64,000 nucleotides of DNA from Tubulanus polymorphus. Lineage: Eukaryota; Nemertea; Palaeonemertea; Tubulaniformes; Tubulanidae. A program made the translations under genes and the position numbers. The first letter of the stretch is position 1; every line of letters starts with the position of its first letter. Positions 11,001-22,900 of this stretch are shown piece by piece. A model generated the notes under the pieces. The model searched no databases. It was not told the DNA's origin and saw nothing but the letters and a program-made list of their open reading frames with translations. The DNA lies in contig NC_134029.1 in assembly GCF_964204645.1 (NCBI RefSeq), positions 5,899,001-5,963,000 of the forward strand, read 5' to 3'.

Positions 11001-13590
11001 ATTTCCTTAAATATAGCTGCGTGGAAGATTATTAAAGCCTGGTTGAGCGAGGAAGCGAAGAAAAAAGTGATATTCGTAAAAAAGAATGAGATTCAGGAAT
11101 ATATCGACAGGGACCAGTTATGGGAGCATATGGGTGGCACGGTAAGTTTGTAATATCATAAGTCTAAACAGTTGAGAGATTCAAAATGAATATGAATTAT
11201 GTTCCATGCTTTTTCAAATTTTACAGGATTCGTTTGAATATAAATATACCCCGTCACCATCTCCTGAGAATGAGCAAAATGGAGAACTCCACTCACCAGA
11301 TTCTGCTGCCAATAAGAAACGGGTAAGATTTTTTAGAACGCTGCCTTTAGTGGTAACTTGTAGATCACAGTTAGCTGTATTGTAACTATGTCATCAAGGG
11401 AATGGCTGTTGGTATGACAACGTTGCTATGGCCACTGTCACTTAGCACTACTAAAGCAGTATTACTATGGTAGTGAGTGATACTGAACCTGACCTTCTCA
11501 AAAGTCAGGATGGTGTCTAATGATGATTATGATTCGATCAAAGATGGATATGTGAGGGAGCTTTGCGACACTTATGAAGCTTTGAATGACAGTGGTTTCA
11601 ATGAGGTATGCCATACAATTCACGGGTATTCGATCTACAATGCATGGACTTAAATCGATGTTCGAAGAAACTTGGAAAATAGGGCAAATGAAAAATAATT
11701 TACAGCATGTGACCTGTTAATTGATCTAGGTATAAGTGACCCCCTTGTTTGATAAGCTAGGTGTTAAGGTCAAAAACTGCAAGACTGTGGAATGTGATAA
11801 GATTGTTTCGCATTGGTCATATAACTCTTTTCTTCTACATTTCATTTAACATACATGTTTTTGCATGTGTGTGTGTGAATTTGATCATTTTCAATTTGTT
11901 GTCTTGACATGAAAATATCATAATTCATTGAAATTAAAAGTGCTGTTATAGTATTGTGATATATACACATGTCCCATGCAGGTAACATTTGCCGAGAACG
12001 ATCATAATACGTACCAGAGTTTCAGTGTTGACCAAGAAGATGCTGGAAGCCCACCAAAGGTACGTAGGAACAATATTTCAATATGTTTTTCAAATATAAG
12101 ATTTTACCGATGAGCACGTTGAATTGATTTCACTAATTCCTTGTTCGCAGAATGAAGCACGGCTGATTAAAGTACGCCCTAAAACCCTAGCAATTGCTTC
12201 TAGACGACCAGATCGTGAAGAAAATTCATTCCGAGGAAAATATGCTACAATATGGTAAGCCTCCTTTCGAAAAAATGTCCTATTACGTATTGGTTTTAAC
12301 GGTATTGCTATATGCTGAATTTTCCAGCCCGGCTGAAGAATTGGAGTTTGAATTGGGAGATGGCACAAAAGAATCGCTATATATCATCACTATAACGAAT
12401 ACTGTGAAATCAAATGTTGCCTTTAAGGTGAGATTTCATTTCATTTTGAAGGTATTTCATAACTTGATGTTTCTAAAACATTTCAATATCTAGATGTTGG
12501 CTTATTGATGTTTTAGGTGAAAACAACTGCCCCAGAAAAATACCGAGTCCGTCCGAGTTCGGGGGTTATAAAGCCAGCGGGGACCGGCGAGGTGAGCGTG
12601 TTTCTCCAAGCGGGTCACAGCAGTACGATACATCGGGATAAATTCCTCGTGATGACTATGGAAGTCGAAGCCGGTGTCAGTAACTCAGAAATCGGGGAAT
12701 TATGGCGGACTGCCTCTCGCGACGACATTATGGAACACAGGTAAAAGGCCTGACTCGATCTCCGCTTTTGCAGCTTGAGACCCTTATTCTCATGCTGTGT
12801 GTGTGTGTGTCTTTGGGTCTGACTTTCAGCGACTTAGCTTCATTAAAAGTGGGTCGATCCTGATGAAACTCTGGTACAATGTACATGTGGAGGTCTAGTT
12901 GTGCAGTGCAAAGAATTGGTCCAGTGCGCTACCTAATGGCCGAACTAGGCACTAAAAACTGTTTTTCAGAGTCATGAAGTTGAAGATCATCTCATAACTT
13001 AGGAACTGGGTCGAAATTTAAAAATTTGAATTATTTAGCTATTGGCCCTAGATACAACTTTATCCATAATGCAATGGGAACTAACACATGGTAATTTTGG
13101 GGTTTGAGTTCGAGCCTGCACCCTTGAACTGTTGTCGCCTATGGCTTGTGTATTCTCAATTTTCCAACCCTGGAAAACTGGCTTTTTGGTATACGTTCTT
13201 GATTTCATTTTTAGGCTACGCTGTAATATCGTCACGCCAAAATCACCCGAAACAATGAAACAACAGGAAGTTACGCAGCTTCAAACTACCGTTTTAATAC
13301 TCACTAAAAAGGTAAGAAAAAATCTCCCCATAAGCATGCTGAAAATGAGCTGTCAAGATCGGTACCAAATCATGATTGTAGCGAAATTACTTTCTGCATT
13401 TTAACAGTTGGACCAAATATACGCGGTGAACAGTAGGCTGGAGGAACGCCTGACCAGTATTTACAAATTCCAGTTGTTTTTCATGACGTTAGTTGTAATC
13501 GGGGCTGTGATAGTCGTGCTGTATTTCAAGGATATTTCTAACATTTCGCCGGAAAAAAAAACCAATTCGTGTAACATTTGGGGCCGATAA
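8065..13590 (+). CDS. MOSPD2: Motile sperm domain-containing protein 2, 14 coding exons
   Basis: MOSPD2 is a tail-anchored ER protein whose MSP domain binds FFAT motifs of partners at membrane contact sites. Coding exons are 8065-8076, 9690-9744, 10034-10195, 10282-10368, 10498-10713, 10890-10928, 11017-11141, 11227-11322, 11982-12059, 12151-12254, 12328-12427, 12517-12740, 13215-13311 and 13408-13590. The phases close to 525 residues (human about 518). A tiny first exon gives MIMA; the ATG at 8071 is also in frame. CRAL-TRIO covers roughly residues 60-235 (FSWRKEIGVN, VVLFDMAEAG, IYDMPWVLN, WEHMGGT). An acidic linker follows. The MSP domain starts near 325 with CPAEELEF and contains KTTAPEKYRVRPSSG, the VAP/MOSPD signature. 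A C-terminal helix (LFFMTLVVIGAVIVVLYF, about 488-505) anchors it. Intron 1 contains an AACGTT-rich transposon. It is convergent with KIDINS220. Confidence 0.95.
8560..9608. mobile_element. AACGTT-rich DNA transposon in MOSPD2 intron 1
   Basis: The left end CCCAGCTAGCACACAACGTTC is matched in inverse by the right end (GAACG...TGTTAGCTGGG), and both are flanked by TA. The two subterminal zones carry many AACGTT/AACGTTC copies in both orientations. The element is about 1.05 kb. It contains an open frame at 8774-8962 that ends at AAG|GTACGT, with a plausible acceptor before GAATCACAAAGG near 9190. I recognise no transposase domain. The superfamily is unassigned. Confidence 0.75.
11510..11605 (+). 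CDS. Possible alternative first exon of MOSPD2 (MSP-only isoform)
   Basis: An ATG opens a 32-codon frame (MVSNDDYDSIKDGYVRELCD...) that ends exactly at GAG|GTATGC. It is in phase 0 with the next exon (11982, VTFAEND). It cannot be an internal exon after 11322: each AG acceptor before it gives either a stop or the wrong phase. As a first exon it would give a protein of about 293 residues without CRAL-TRIO but with the MSP domain and membrane anchor. The peptide is not one I recognise, so this stays an inference. Confidence 0.35.
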
Positions 13591-13882
13591 TTATTACGTG
13601 GGTGATTTTAACGCCGTACCTCAGGCGCCTTATTCTTTCTAAGCATGCTGTAGCCTTATCATAATACACTGTAGTATTAATGCAATCATCTGTCACAACA
13701 TGTTTTAACTTCAACTGCTGAGCATAATCGACTTATAAATCTTTTCCTTTTTTTCTGAATATCTCAACTCATTTTGAAGCCTACGTACAATTTTCAGTAG
13801 CCTAATAGTATCGCTTTCAGGCCAGTTACTATATGGTCAATATATCGCAGCGTCTCCTTAGAAGTGTAATAATCGTATTTTT

Positions 13883-13888
13883 AATAAA
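13883..13888 (+). terminator. Candidate MOSPD2 poly(A) signal
   Basis: AATAAA lies about 295 bases after the MOSPD2 stop in AT-rich sequence. It is the first perfect hexamer I noticed downstream. Confidence 0.5.
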
Positions 13889-16117
13889 TGAAAATCAAAC
13901 TATGTATCTATTTTACATATGTAACGTTGTTATTATGTTATGAAGAATATGTTGATTAGAAGATGCGTATAATATTTTGTTTGTTCAGTAAATTAACGAT
14001 AGAATCTATAAAGAATTTTATATTTGTAAGAAATATATATGTATATGGAAAAAAATTGTAACAGCAAATCATGAATCCTTTGTACTGTGTACATGGGGAT
14101 GTATATAAAATATGTACATATTACAGGTCGACTCCCAACAAAAAGTATTATAGTTGGTCAAAATAAATGTTGTTTTAAATGATATTTCGCCGTTTGGTTC
14201 ATATTGATGGAAGACATTTTTCAATCGACTGAATGAATTGGTGGAATAAGTAAAGGTGAACAAGAAAGAAATTCTTAATATGCTATGGTCTTTCCTAAAT
14301 TTACACGATGATGTGTCGTTTAATCCAGTACGAAGCCCCTAGGTGACATACGAGATAAATTTTTCACAATTTCGACTTATCTCGAAATTCAACATAATCA
14401 AAATTAAAGAAAAAAAATGTGTTTTTCAAATGAGTGGCAAGCATGAAGTTTTCGGCGGAATTACAATTATTTTATGGACTTCCCTAAAGCGTAAGTCCAT
14501 AAAAATGATATTTGGATCATCGAAGCTTCATTGTTCAATTCCAGAGTTGAATTGCCACAGTAACTGATCCCAAAATCCCATTTTAAAAGAAATGCCTAGC
14601 ATCTAGGCAGGAGAGCTTGATGAAGTCTTGGTCATCAGTTATTGCACTAAGTATGGCCATAGTGCGTGGATTGTCTGAGGGGGAACAAGAGCACTGGATT
14701 AGAAAGAATGAACTGTATTTCAACCAGATATGTAAATAAAGGCTATAGAATTTCTTATTCGAATAATTAACTTGTTTATTCTTATCTGAAAACATCATCA
14801 GACACAAAAACACTGCATAATTACCATTGCAAACCAGATATCATTAACAACAAAACACGTATATATTAGAACCTACCAAAGTTCATATTGTGCCCTATGT
14901 ACAGTACTACAATATATTCTGGTCAGAGGTCTATTTACTGGTGGTTCGTTCCTATAATGACTTAATTAGAACATGGCGAATCTCAGCGATAATAGTTTTG
15001 ACAACTACCGGATAATTAACCATTTGAATCATAACAGATTGATAGAGGATATAGGATTTATATAGGATACATGCACTAAGATGAGCACCAAAGGTTGAAA
15101 TATGATTCATTTTGTAGCGAGTTAAATATCTGTACATGTATAGTATTCAATAAGTTGAAAATTGTCAGAAAATTGTCATGAAGCTTCCTATCAGCACTAG
15201 ACAAGTTTGTTCTATAAGATTGTCATGTTTTACAAAAAACATCCAGTAGTACATTGAGAAAGTTAACATTTATGACTGACAGACAGACCAGTGGGTTTAG
15301 TGATAACAGCTACCGCATGCATCTTATGGATAACCTTTGAAGAGATTAATACAGACAGCACTGCAGTTTTCAGTTCAGTAACATCGAACCAGCTTTTTAT
15401 CGTAAAGCCATTTGCCAGCAAAAAACTTCGATCCTCCCCAAACCCAAGCCTAGATTGTACGAACACATTTCTTTCAATCACAACTACATACAGTAAATTG
15501 ATAGATAAAAAATAAAGAATCGATCCAATAGTGTAAAAGTAACAATACTAATAGATTAAAATATGCTATAAAAAGTTCTATCTCGATTGAACATGAGAAT
15601 GTTAGATAAACTAAACATGAATGTTCGCACATGTGAATGTAACACGCATCGAAAAATGACTTAAGTTTCTAGCTGATGGTTATATTTTCCTACTAGGATC
15701 CCATCCTTGGCGAACTTTTACTCTACAGAGGTAAAAGTTTCATGGAACTGATTGGTAATCAGAAAATAATGTACATCAGTAATTTTGCTATAATACTCTA
15801 CAACACACTGATACACATTCGAAAAAATCGAAACGCAAAAACTTTGAAATGCATAGTCAAATTGTTTCTTATTTCGGTTTCTGTCGATTGCAGAATCCAA
15901 AGTTGGTATTTGAACGACGGAAGATTATCATTTAAGGAACGTTTAACTATAGCCGACTATAATGATACTATTAATCAGTAGTGCTTACATGAAACTATTG
16001 AAGTGAACTACGAATACGTTATATCACCTGGGACCAACAGAAAATACAATCCATCTTGCTATGGAATGCTCATAACAGATTCTATATCAAAATCATATTA
16101 ACGAAATTTACTCTGGG

Positions 16118-16258
16118 TATATAACGTAGAGACTTACATCAAGCCTTTCGATTAACGGTCACTGCCGTCGTGATCACGTCTTGAATGTGATCATGACGTG
16201 GTCAAGACAGCAGTGACCGTTGATCGAAAAGCTTGATGTAAGTTTCTACCTAATATAT
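16118..16258. mobile_element. Foldback MITE, nearly perfect hairpin
   Basis: The left arm (ACTTACATCAAGCCTTTCG then TTAACGGTCACTGC) is repeated in inverse order on the right with only a few mismatches. The central part, GTGATCACGTC...ATGTGATCATGACGTG, is itself nearly self-complementary. Outer arms TATATAACGTAGAG / CTACCTAATATA extend the pairing. It is about 140 bp and non-coding. Confidence 0.7.
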
Positions 16259-16530
16259 CCATAGTACTATCGTTAAAATGATTTTTATTTTTTAATTTCC
16301 TGGATGGATGAATCTACAAGATTCGAAATTACCCCAAGTAGATAGAACCATCTACAGGATAGTAATAAAAAATATGTCATATCAATTGCTAGTTTGGAAG
16401 ACTTGCGTATCTAATTGAACCCTTAACCTTCTAGTAAACTACTGTTTGGGAACAAATGACATTCTAAAAGGTTCACTAAACAAAATCGCGATCAGTTGTT
16501 TCTGACAACCTTCTCATTTTCAATGACTAT

Positions 16531-16780
16531 CAGGGTTGGATCTTAGGGGATGGTGCAGGAGGTGTGTATCCCCCTAAATATGTCAAGTTGCCCTAACTTA
16601 AACGGGAAAATGAATAATATTAAAATGATTCCTAAAGCAGTATAAATTCATAAGCTGGTTCCCTGTATTTCCAAAAATTAGTTAATGTTTTCCTACGAGC
16701 TTTCATTCGGAGTGCCCTTTCAATTATATGGCCTATTTTGGGGGTGCACCCATCCCTGAATCATACCCTAGATCCACCCT
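16531..16780. mobile_element. Worn hAT-like element
   Basis: The left end CAGGGTTGGATCTTAGGGG pairs imperfectly with the right end CCCTAGATCCACCCT. These resemble hAT non-autonomous ends (CAGGG...). I see no clear target duplication, so the copy is probably old. Confidence 0.45.
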
Positions 16781-16941
16781 TAACTCAACAATAGAAATGA
16801 ATCCTGATTAGCTATGTGAATGCTGGGGTTCGAGTCCTCAACACTGAACTCTGTAGTTTGCTAAATGTGGTACATACGTTAAAACACTAATACTTCTGAA
16901 TAATACTATTTCATGCAGAGAGCAATAATTCCTATAATGAT

Positions 16942-19900
16942 TTAAACTAGATACGTATCAATATTTTCTAAGTCTACATCGATCTTCACGTCGACTTCAT
17001 GATCATCATCATCATCGCCGCGTTGAGCTTCGACGTCGGATTTCCAAGTGACCATTTTCACGCTATCGAGTCTGTTCTCAGCCGACGAACAACGCGACGA
17101 TTTGTTGCTGAGACTCTCTTTGAAATAAACGTCTGCGTCGTCGCCGCCGCGGTAGTTCTCCGGCGAGACATCGTCGCGCGACAACGCGGGCATCGTTTGA
17201 TCGGTGAACTCGTCCTCGATCGTCGTCACGCTGAACGTACGCGTTCTCGTCGGCTTGCTGCCGTCGCCGTCTTTCGACGGTTGTCTCTGGATGATTCGCA
17301 CGACCGGCTCCTGAGATGGCGCAGCCGCCGTCGTCGCGGAGGCAGCGTCGGTCGAACCTTTCGTCGGCGAAACATCGACGCAATCGCGGCGTTCAACTTT
17401 GCCGTGGCGTTTCGTTTTAGAATCTCGAACGTCGAGCAACAATGGTGAAGCGACCGAATACGATTCGACCTCGTTATTCGAAATATCCACCGGTACTTCA
17501 CGTTTTTGTAATTTATTTCGCAGCGCCATTTTGTTCGCGGTGAACTGATTTTTCGGACCATCTTTGATCAAATCGACTACGTCTGATAGATCCTCGTCGC
17601 TGAACGTACTCAGAGCAGCCGGCTGGTCGGCGTACGACGACGAAGGCGACTTTTTCCTCGAACGCGATTTGTCTTTCGAACTCTTACCTTTAACCTCCGC
17701 TGCAGGTGCCAGTTCTAACTGAACCGCACCTTCGCTATCGCCAGATAATGAGAATGTCACTCGAGAACTCAATTCACTGATCGTAAGATTTTTCTGATTC
17801 GGTCGCGACGTTTTCGATCGTTTCTTCTGCGAACTTTTCTGCAACTTCTTGAACTTCGCGTTCAAATCGTCGGGGCTCGAAACCGCGTCGATATCCGGCG
17901 TATCGGACGACTGATGATCGATAGGGGGCGCCGTTAAACGATTCATCGCGTCGATGTCGTCGTACGTTTCGCCCGCGGCCGTCGCGCCGTGGTCGCTTCC
18001 GCTCTCGCTGAATTCGTCGATGACGTCGTGTAGCATTTGATTTTCTAACGCGACCTGCATCGCCATGCTGTTACGACGCGGTATGAAACGACGCGTGTAA
18101 TTCTGAAACGGGTCGGGCTGCTGTCGATCGTGATGACCGAGGATATTCAACTGCGCGTTCGTCGTCGTCACCGCCGCTGCAGCTGACGCCATCGCTTCCC
18201 GCCCGCAGCTGACACCGCTGTCGGCTTGTTCGTTGCTCTCTGTGCTGTCGTTCGAATTCCGACTCGGACTATCGTCGTCGAGTTGATTCAAATGCTCCGT
18301 GCTGATCGCCATGAAGTGCGGCGCGATACCGCTTGCGATACCATTCATTTGTTCCTCTTCGCGTTCGCGTAACGCTAAAATCATCGCTCTGAACAGCTGC
18401 CAGTCGCCGAAGTTCATTCCGACGACCTGTTTCAGTTCTTCGAGGTCGCAATGCGATAAAACGAAGCCGTTCAGGTTGTTCTCTTTGATCGTCGCGATGT
18501 ATGTCGATAGCATGTTACGATTGAGACCTTCGAGACGACTGATCGTATCACAGATATGAGTTAGATTCATACCACTCAGTGGCTTCTGCGGGGTTCCACC
18601 CTGAAATACATATATGCCTTATTTACAACCACGAATACAGAGCCACTGTACCACAACAGTTCCATTTCTATCCCTGCCCTCTACTCATGAATATGGCTAA
18701 GATATTTTTCTTATTCTTAAATAAAAAATAGATCTAACGATGATGGTGATATAATGCCATATCTCAGAAAATAACCGATGAGAACTAAAATCCCTGCGCA
18801 TCTAAGACCAAAGAATAAAGGCAACTAAGCTATCAATAGCAATGAATTCACTTCTTAATCAGATGAAAAATAAGTCTGCCCGAATTCTATTTTAAATCTC
18901 CTTTTTTCAAATTAAATTCTCAAAAATAAAAATTCATATCGATTTTATAAATTTTCACCTACCCTCAAGAACACTTTCGGGGTTAATCGAGACATCGTAC
19001 GCGTTGAACCCGCGATCGATGCAGCCGGAGACATCAACTGCATCATCTGTTGTTGCATCAACGGGAATGAGCCGAGTTGTCGTAACCTCGAGTCCGACGG
19101 TTTCATTGGAGGTGCAAAACCTGCTCCTAAAAATGGATACCATCGGTCGGTTTGAGGAGTGCCAGCGACAACTGCGCGGTCAGGTAGGGAAAAAGAGAAA
19201 TAGGAGATCGGATTTAGAAATCATTTGAAATCATTCTTAAGTACATCATTTCCATTTCAGCTCTGTAGGATGGAAGTTACAGGGCTGCCAACTTCTGAAA
19301 AGTGCTATCTGATCTGATCTGTGCTATCTGAGCTGATTTTTTTTCAGTAACATTCCTTGAAATATGAGAAAGAAATCGGTAATCAACAGTAAGACCTTCA
19401 GTAACATCTTTCATATTTCTCTATGCATCGAACAAAATCAAATGAGTATTTCTCGTTATAAAATAGTTACAAATACAGAAAATCAGGAACAGTTGGCAGC
19501 TCTGAAGTTAAATCAATTCAGAATTTGATTAAAACATCTAAACAGCTCGATCACTTATTAGCATAATCTTATTGTTAAAAACAATCAAAATAATGGATTA
19601 TGAAATAATCTAACACTTTAACCCTTTGACTGCAAGACCTGATTTATTGATTACGAGCCTGTCACTATGTCCGGGATTTTGAGAAAAAATCATATTTTTC
19701 CAAAATAACTTTTTAGTTTATCAATACACCAACTGAGGTCAGCTTGTCATGGTACTATGACCCCATCAGTAGCAGTCGAAGGATTAAGCATATTTGGAAA
19801 ACGGGATAAGATGACTATCATTAGAAAATCAGAAAAAAACATTACTTCAATGATCAATCACATCAGAAGGAAAACACATAGCAAACCTTCTGGCACGAAA

Positions 19901-22900
19901 TTAAGTTTTCATTAGCGGATTAGATCAAATCTTTACCTGAAAAGTTGTCGTAAGAACTCGTTTTTGGAAATCCAGGAACTGGTTCGAGCAACTGACTGTC
20001 AAAGTTCTTCATGTAATCTATAGAAAAATAGACGCGTGAGAAGAAATTTGAAATAGGTTCTGATCAGCAAGAATATGTTTAAACCATGAATGAAATATCA
20101 TTAGGCAGATCAAAATTAAAGATTTTATCAAGGAAATGATACGTCAGTTGAAAGTGAAAGATATGCCTTATTTTTTACCTCGTATTATTTTGCGTAAAAA
20201 CGGATCCATGTTAATACTGCAAGGTAGAAACTTCTTTAGATCGCTGACGTTCAACATAGGACTCATTCCCGACAGTAAAGCCTCCAGTTTACGAGCGTTA
20301 CGATCAATTTCAAGCAGAGGTTCCTGCTCTCGAGACACCGGTACACGCGGAAGTACCCTTAAACAAGAAAAATAACTACAGTTTATTTCACTGCTTCGTG
20401 CTCTGAGTTCAACAAGAATAACTGTATGGGGTACATACTTTTCATAAATATCCTTTAAAGACGTCGATTCGTCAAGATCACTTGTGTCTTCGTAATACCA
20501 GACAATCCAAGCCGTTCTATACGGCCATTGTTCCGTCAAATTGATCCATGTAGCTAAACGATGCCAGCTGTACTCAACATCATACGCTCGAAGCAAACGC
20601 CCTAAAAACAATACCGGTAATAAAGATAGCATTCACCATGTCACACATGCATCCTATGATTGTTTCCATCCAAGAGAATTCAGTTAGATTTATCTATTCA
20701 ATTTTCCAGAAAATAAGGTGAATTAAACTTTTTTACTCAGGGTAAATAATTCAAGTTTATTCAGCTGGAATCCGAGGTGGCAGATAATTTCATCAATCAA
20801 TTGTGGGAACATTGGCTAACATTCAGTAAGGTCGCCTCAAGAAGCCTGGATGCAGTCCATGCCCAGAACCCCTGAAATTGTCCACCCAGCTGCACAAACC
20901 CCGGATAGAATAGCACAAAACAGAGAAGAAATATATTTTCAATAACCCTTTCAGTGCATCGGTGATGGACTGTGCTAGTAATACCATAGTGGCATAGATA
21001 CACTTAAGCGGTTTGCCCACTATTCAACACAATGAGGTAAATTTTCTTTTAGATTCTAAAATCATCTCCAGCACTTTCGGATATTAATCAGACAGCACTG
21101 AAAGGGTTTAAGTAGTTACATTACTGGACGGACAATATCACATTGATATGGTATAAGGAAGAGAAATGTTCTTTTAAAGCTCGAAAAAAATGCATTAAGA
21201 AAATTTCAACATTTTACGCATATTTCATAAGTGAATATAAGTTTAAGTGAAGCTGTAAAATCAATTTACCTGTGACAGCGATGATATTCAACAAACGTCT
21301 CATATTGCGAGGATTCACGTCGCTGAAATAGTCGTGTTTTAACAACGTTTTCGACAAGTCGGTCGTCGACGCGAAGTACGAACTGCTGCCCATCGAAAAC
21401 CGGTCGGGATGACGGTGTTTATTGCCGCGAATTGAAAACTTATCCAAACTCAACGACGACATTATCGACTCATTTCGCTGAAACAGAGTTTTCGTAAATG
21501 TAAATTTTTACCATCTACCACATTTCGATACTTCGAGATCGGGTCCAAATCAATCAATTTTACAGCGAGCGAAAATCATTTTTGCCCCAAGCCGAGCCCA
21601 AAGCGATAATCAACAACCAGTAGTCTCATAACTATTCGAATAAGACTAACAGATAAGTATGGGGGCAAGCCATAAAGTACGAAGGCAAAACTTCGCCCAT
21701 TGTACATGTACCTTCATAGGAAGATGTGACCAATTTTCAACCGTTCCCTCATGTGGTTGGTGGATGCTTACCGGTAAGTACTTTATGGATTTGCCCCGAT
21801 GAAGCACGATGGAGATATCGTTTACGCAGTACTATACCCAAATCATGCAGCGGCTCTTAAACTAAACACTAATACAACCATTGGATAAAGGCATCTTCTA
21901 AAGAGGCAGTTTTTGAAACCAAATTCTAATTCTTAAAGATTTTTTGTTCCAGTATATAAAAGCGTATCGGCGAAATTTGAAAAGCGGTGATTGAATATGC
22001 GAAAATAGGCCTCGGCGTGATTTATATTTTTTCGGCGAGAAATACAGCTATCTTCGTTAATATGATGATAATATCGTGGATACATAATATAATCGATGAC
22101 TATACCAGGAACTCGGGCCTGCCTCGCCGGGCCAGCAAAGGGGACTGCACTTCACGCTTGTTGGCCTATGATATAAGAAATTTGTTAGCACGAAAGCTAA
22201 TATAAATAATAATAATAATAATGATAATAATATCATTATCATGATAATGATTATTAATCGTCATATATACTTATGATCAAACTAATCCCATGACATAAAA
22301 CACACCGGCACAGGATGTTTCAAACATCGCCTATTTTTTTTCATTCAAAGGACTAAACTCAACCAACCCGCATAATGATGAGACATGCAATCTGTTACCT
22401 CAATTTTCCAAAATGGATATGACCAAGGAATTTCAAAAGGCTCACCAATACCGGTAATGATATGTATTTTTCTGATGGATATTAGAGCTCTGTTCCGCAA
22501 TTGTGAGGTAAAATTTGACCGTATAACTGGTAGTTCATTATCAATTTAGTAAAACTTTACACAGTCAAATCAAACTCATTATCACAGAACCGGGCACAAG
22601 TTACATGATGCAGAAACGAGTATTATCAAATAAATAAGAGGGTAAGGAGAGTGGATTTCAGGTAAATGGCTCCCATAGGCCGTGCTTATCATCCGAGAGC
22701 AGAACATGCAATTTGACATATTCCATATTTACAGAATACGTACATTACAGTAGAACCCGCTTAATTCCGATCATTCGGGACAAATTTTTGACATAATTTT
22801 GGAAGAAAAATCATATCCAAAATACAAGCGGGCCGTTAATAGATAATCTACAGATCAGCCGAAGATTTAGATTAAACTGATCCGGATTAATCGGGTTATA

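Larger units (their letters stand above)
13591..16941. other. MOSPD2-KIDINS220 convergent intergenic region
   Basis: The 3' ends of the two genes face each other across 3.3 kb. No open frame here has domain or splice support. The region should hold both 3' untranslated regions. It also contains a near-perfect foldback (16118-16258) and a worn hAT-like element (16531-16780). Confidence 0.6.

Noticed and set aside
15263-15981. Overlapping plus- and minus-strand frames of 60-79 codons
   Set aside because: Both strands are open by chance in AT-rich DNA; no homology or splice signals were recognised.
16999-17561. Long open frames overlapping the last KIDINS220 exon in other frames (both strands)
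   Set aside because: They are Arg-rich shadows of a GC-rich coding exon whose main frame is clearly conserved.
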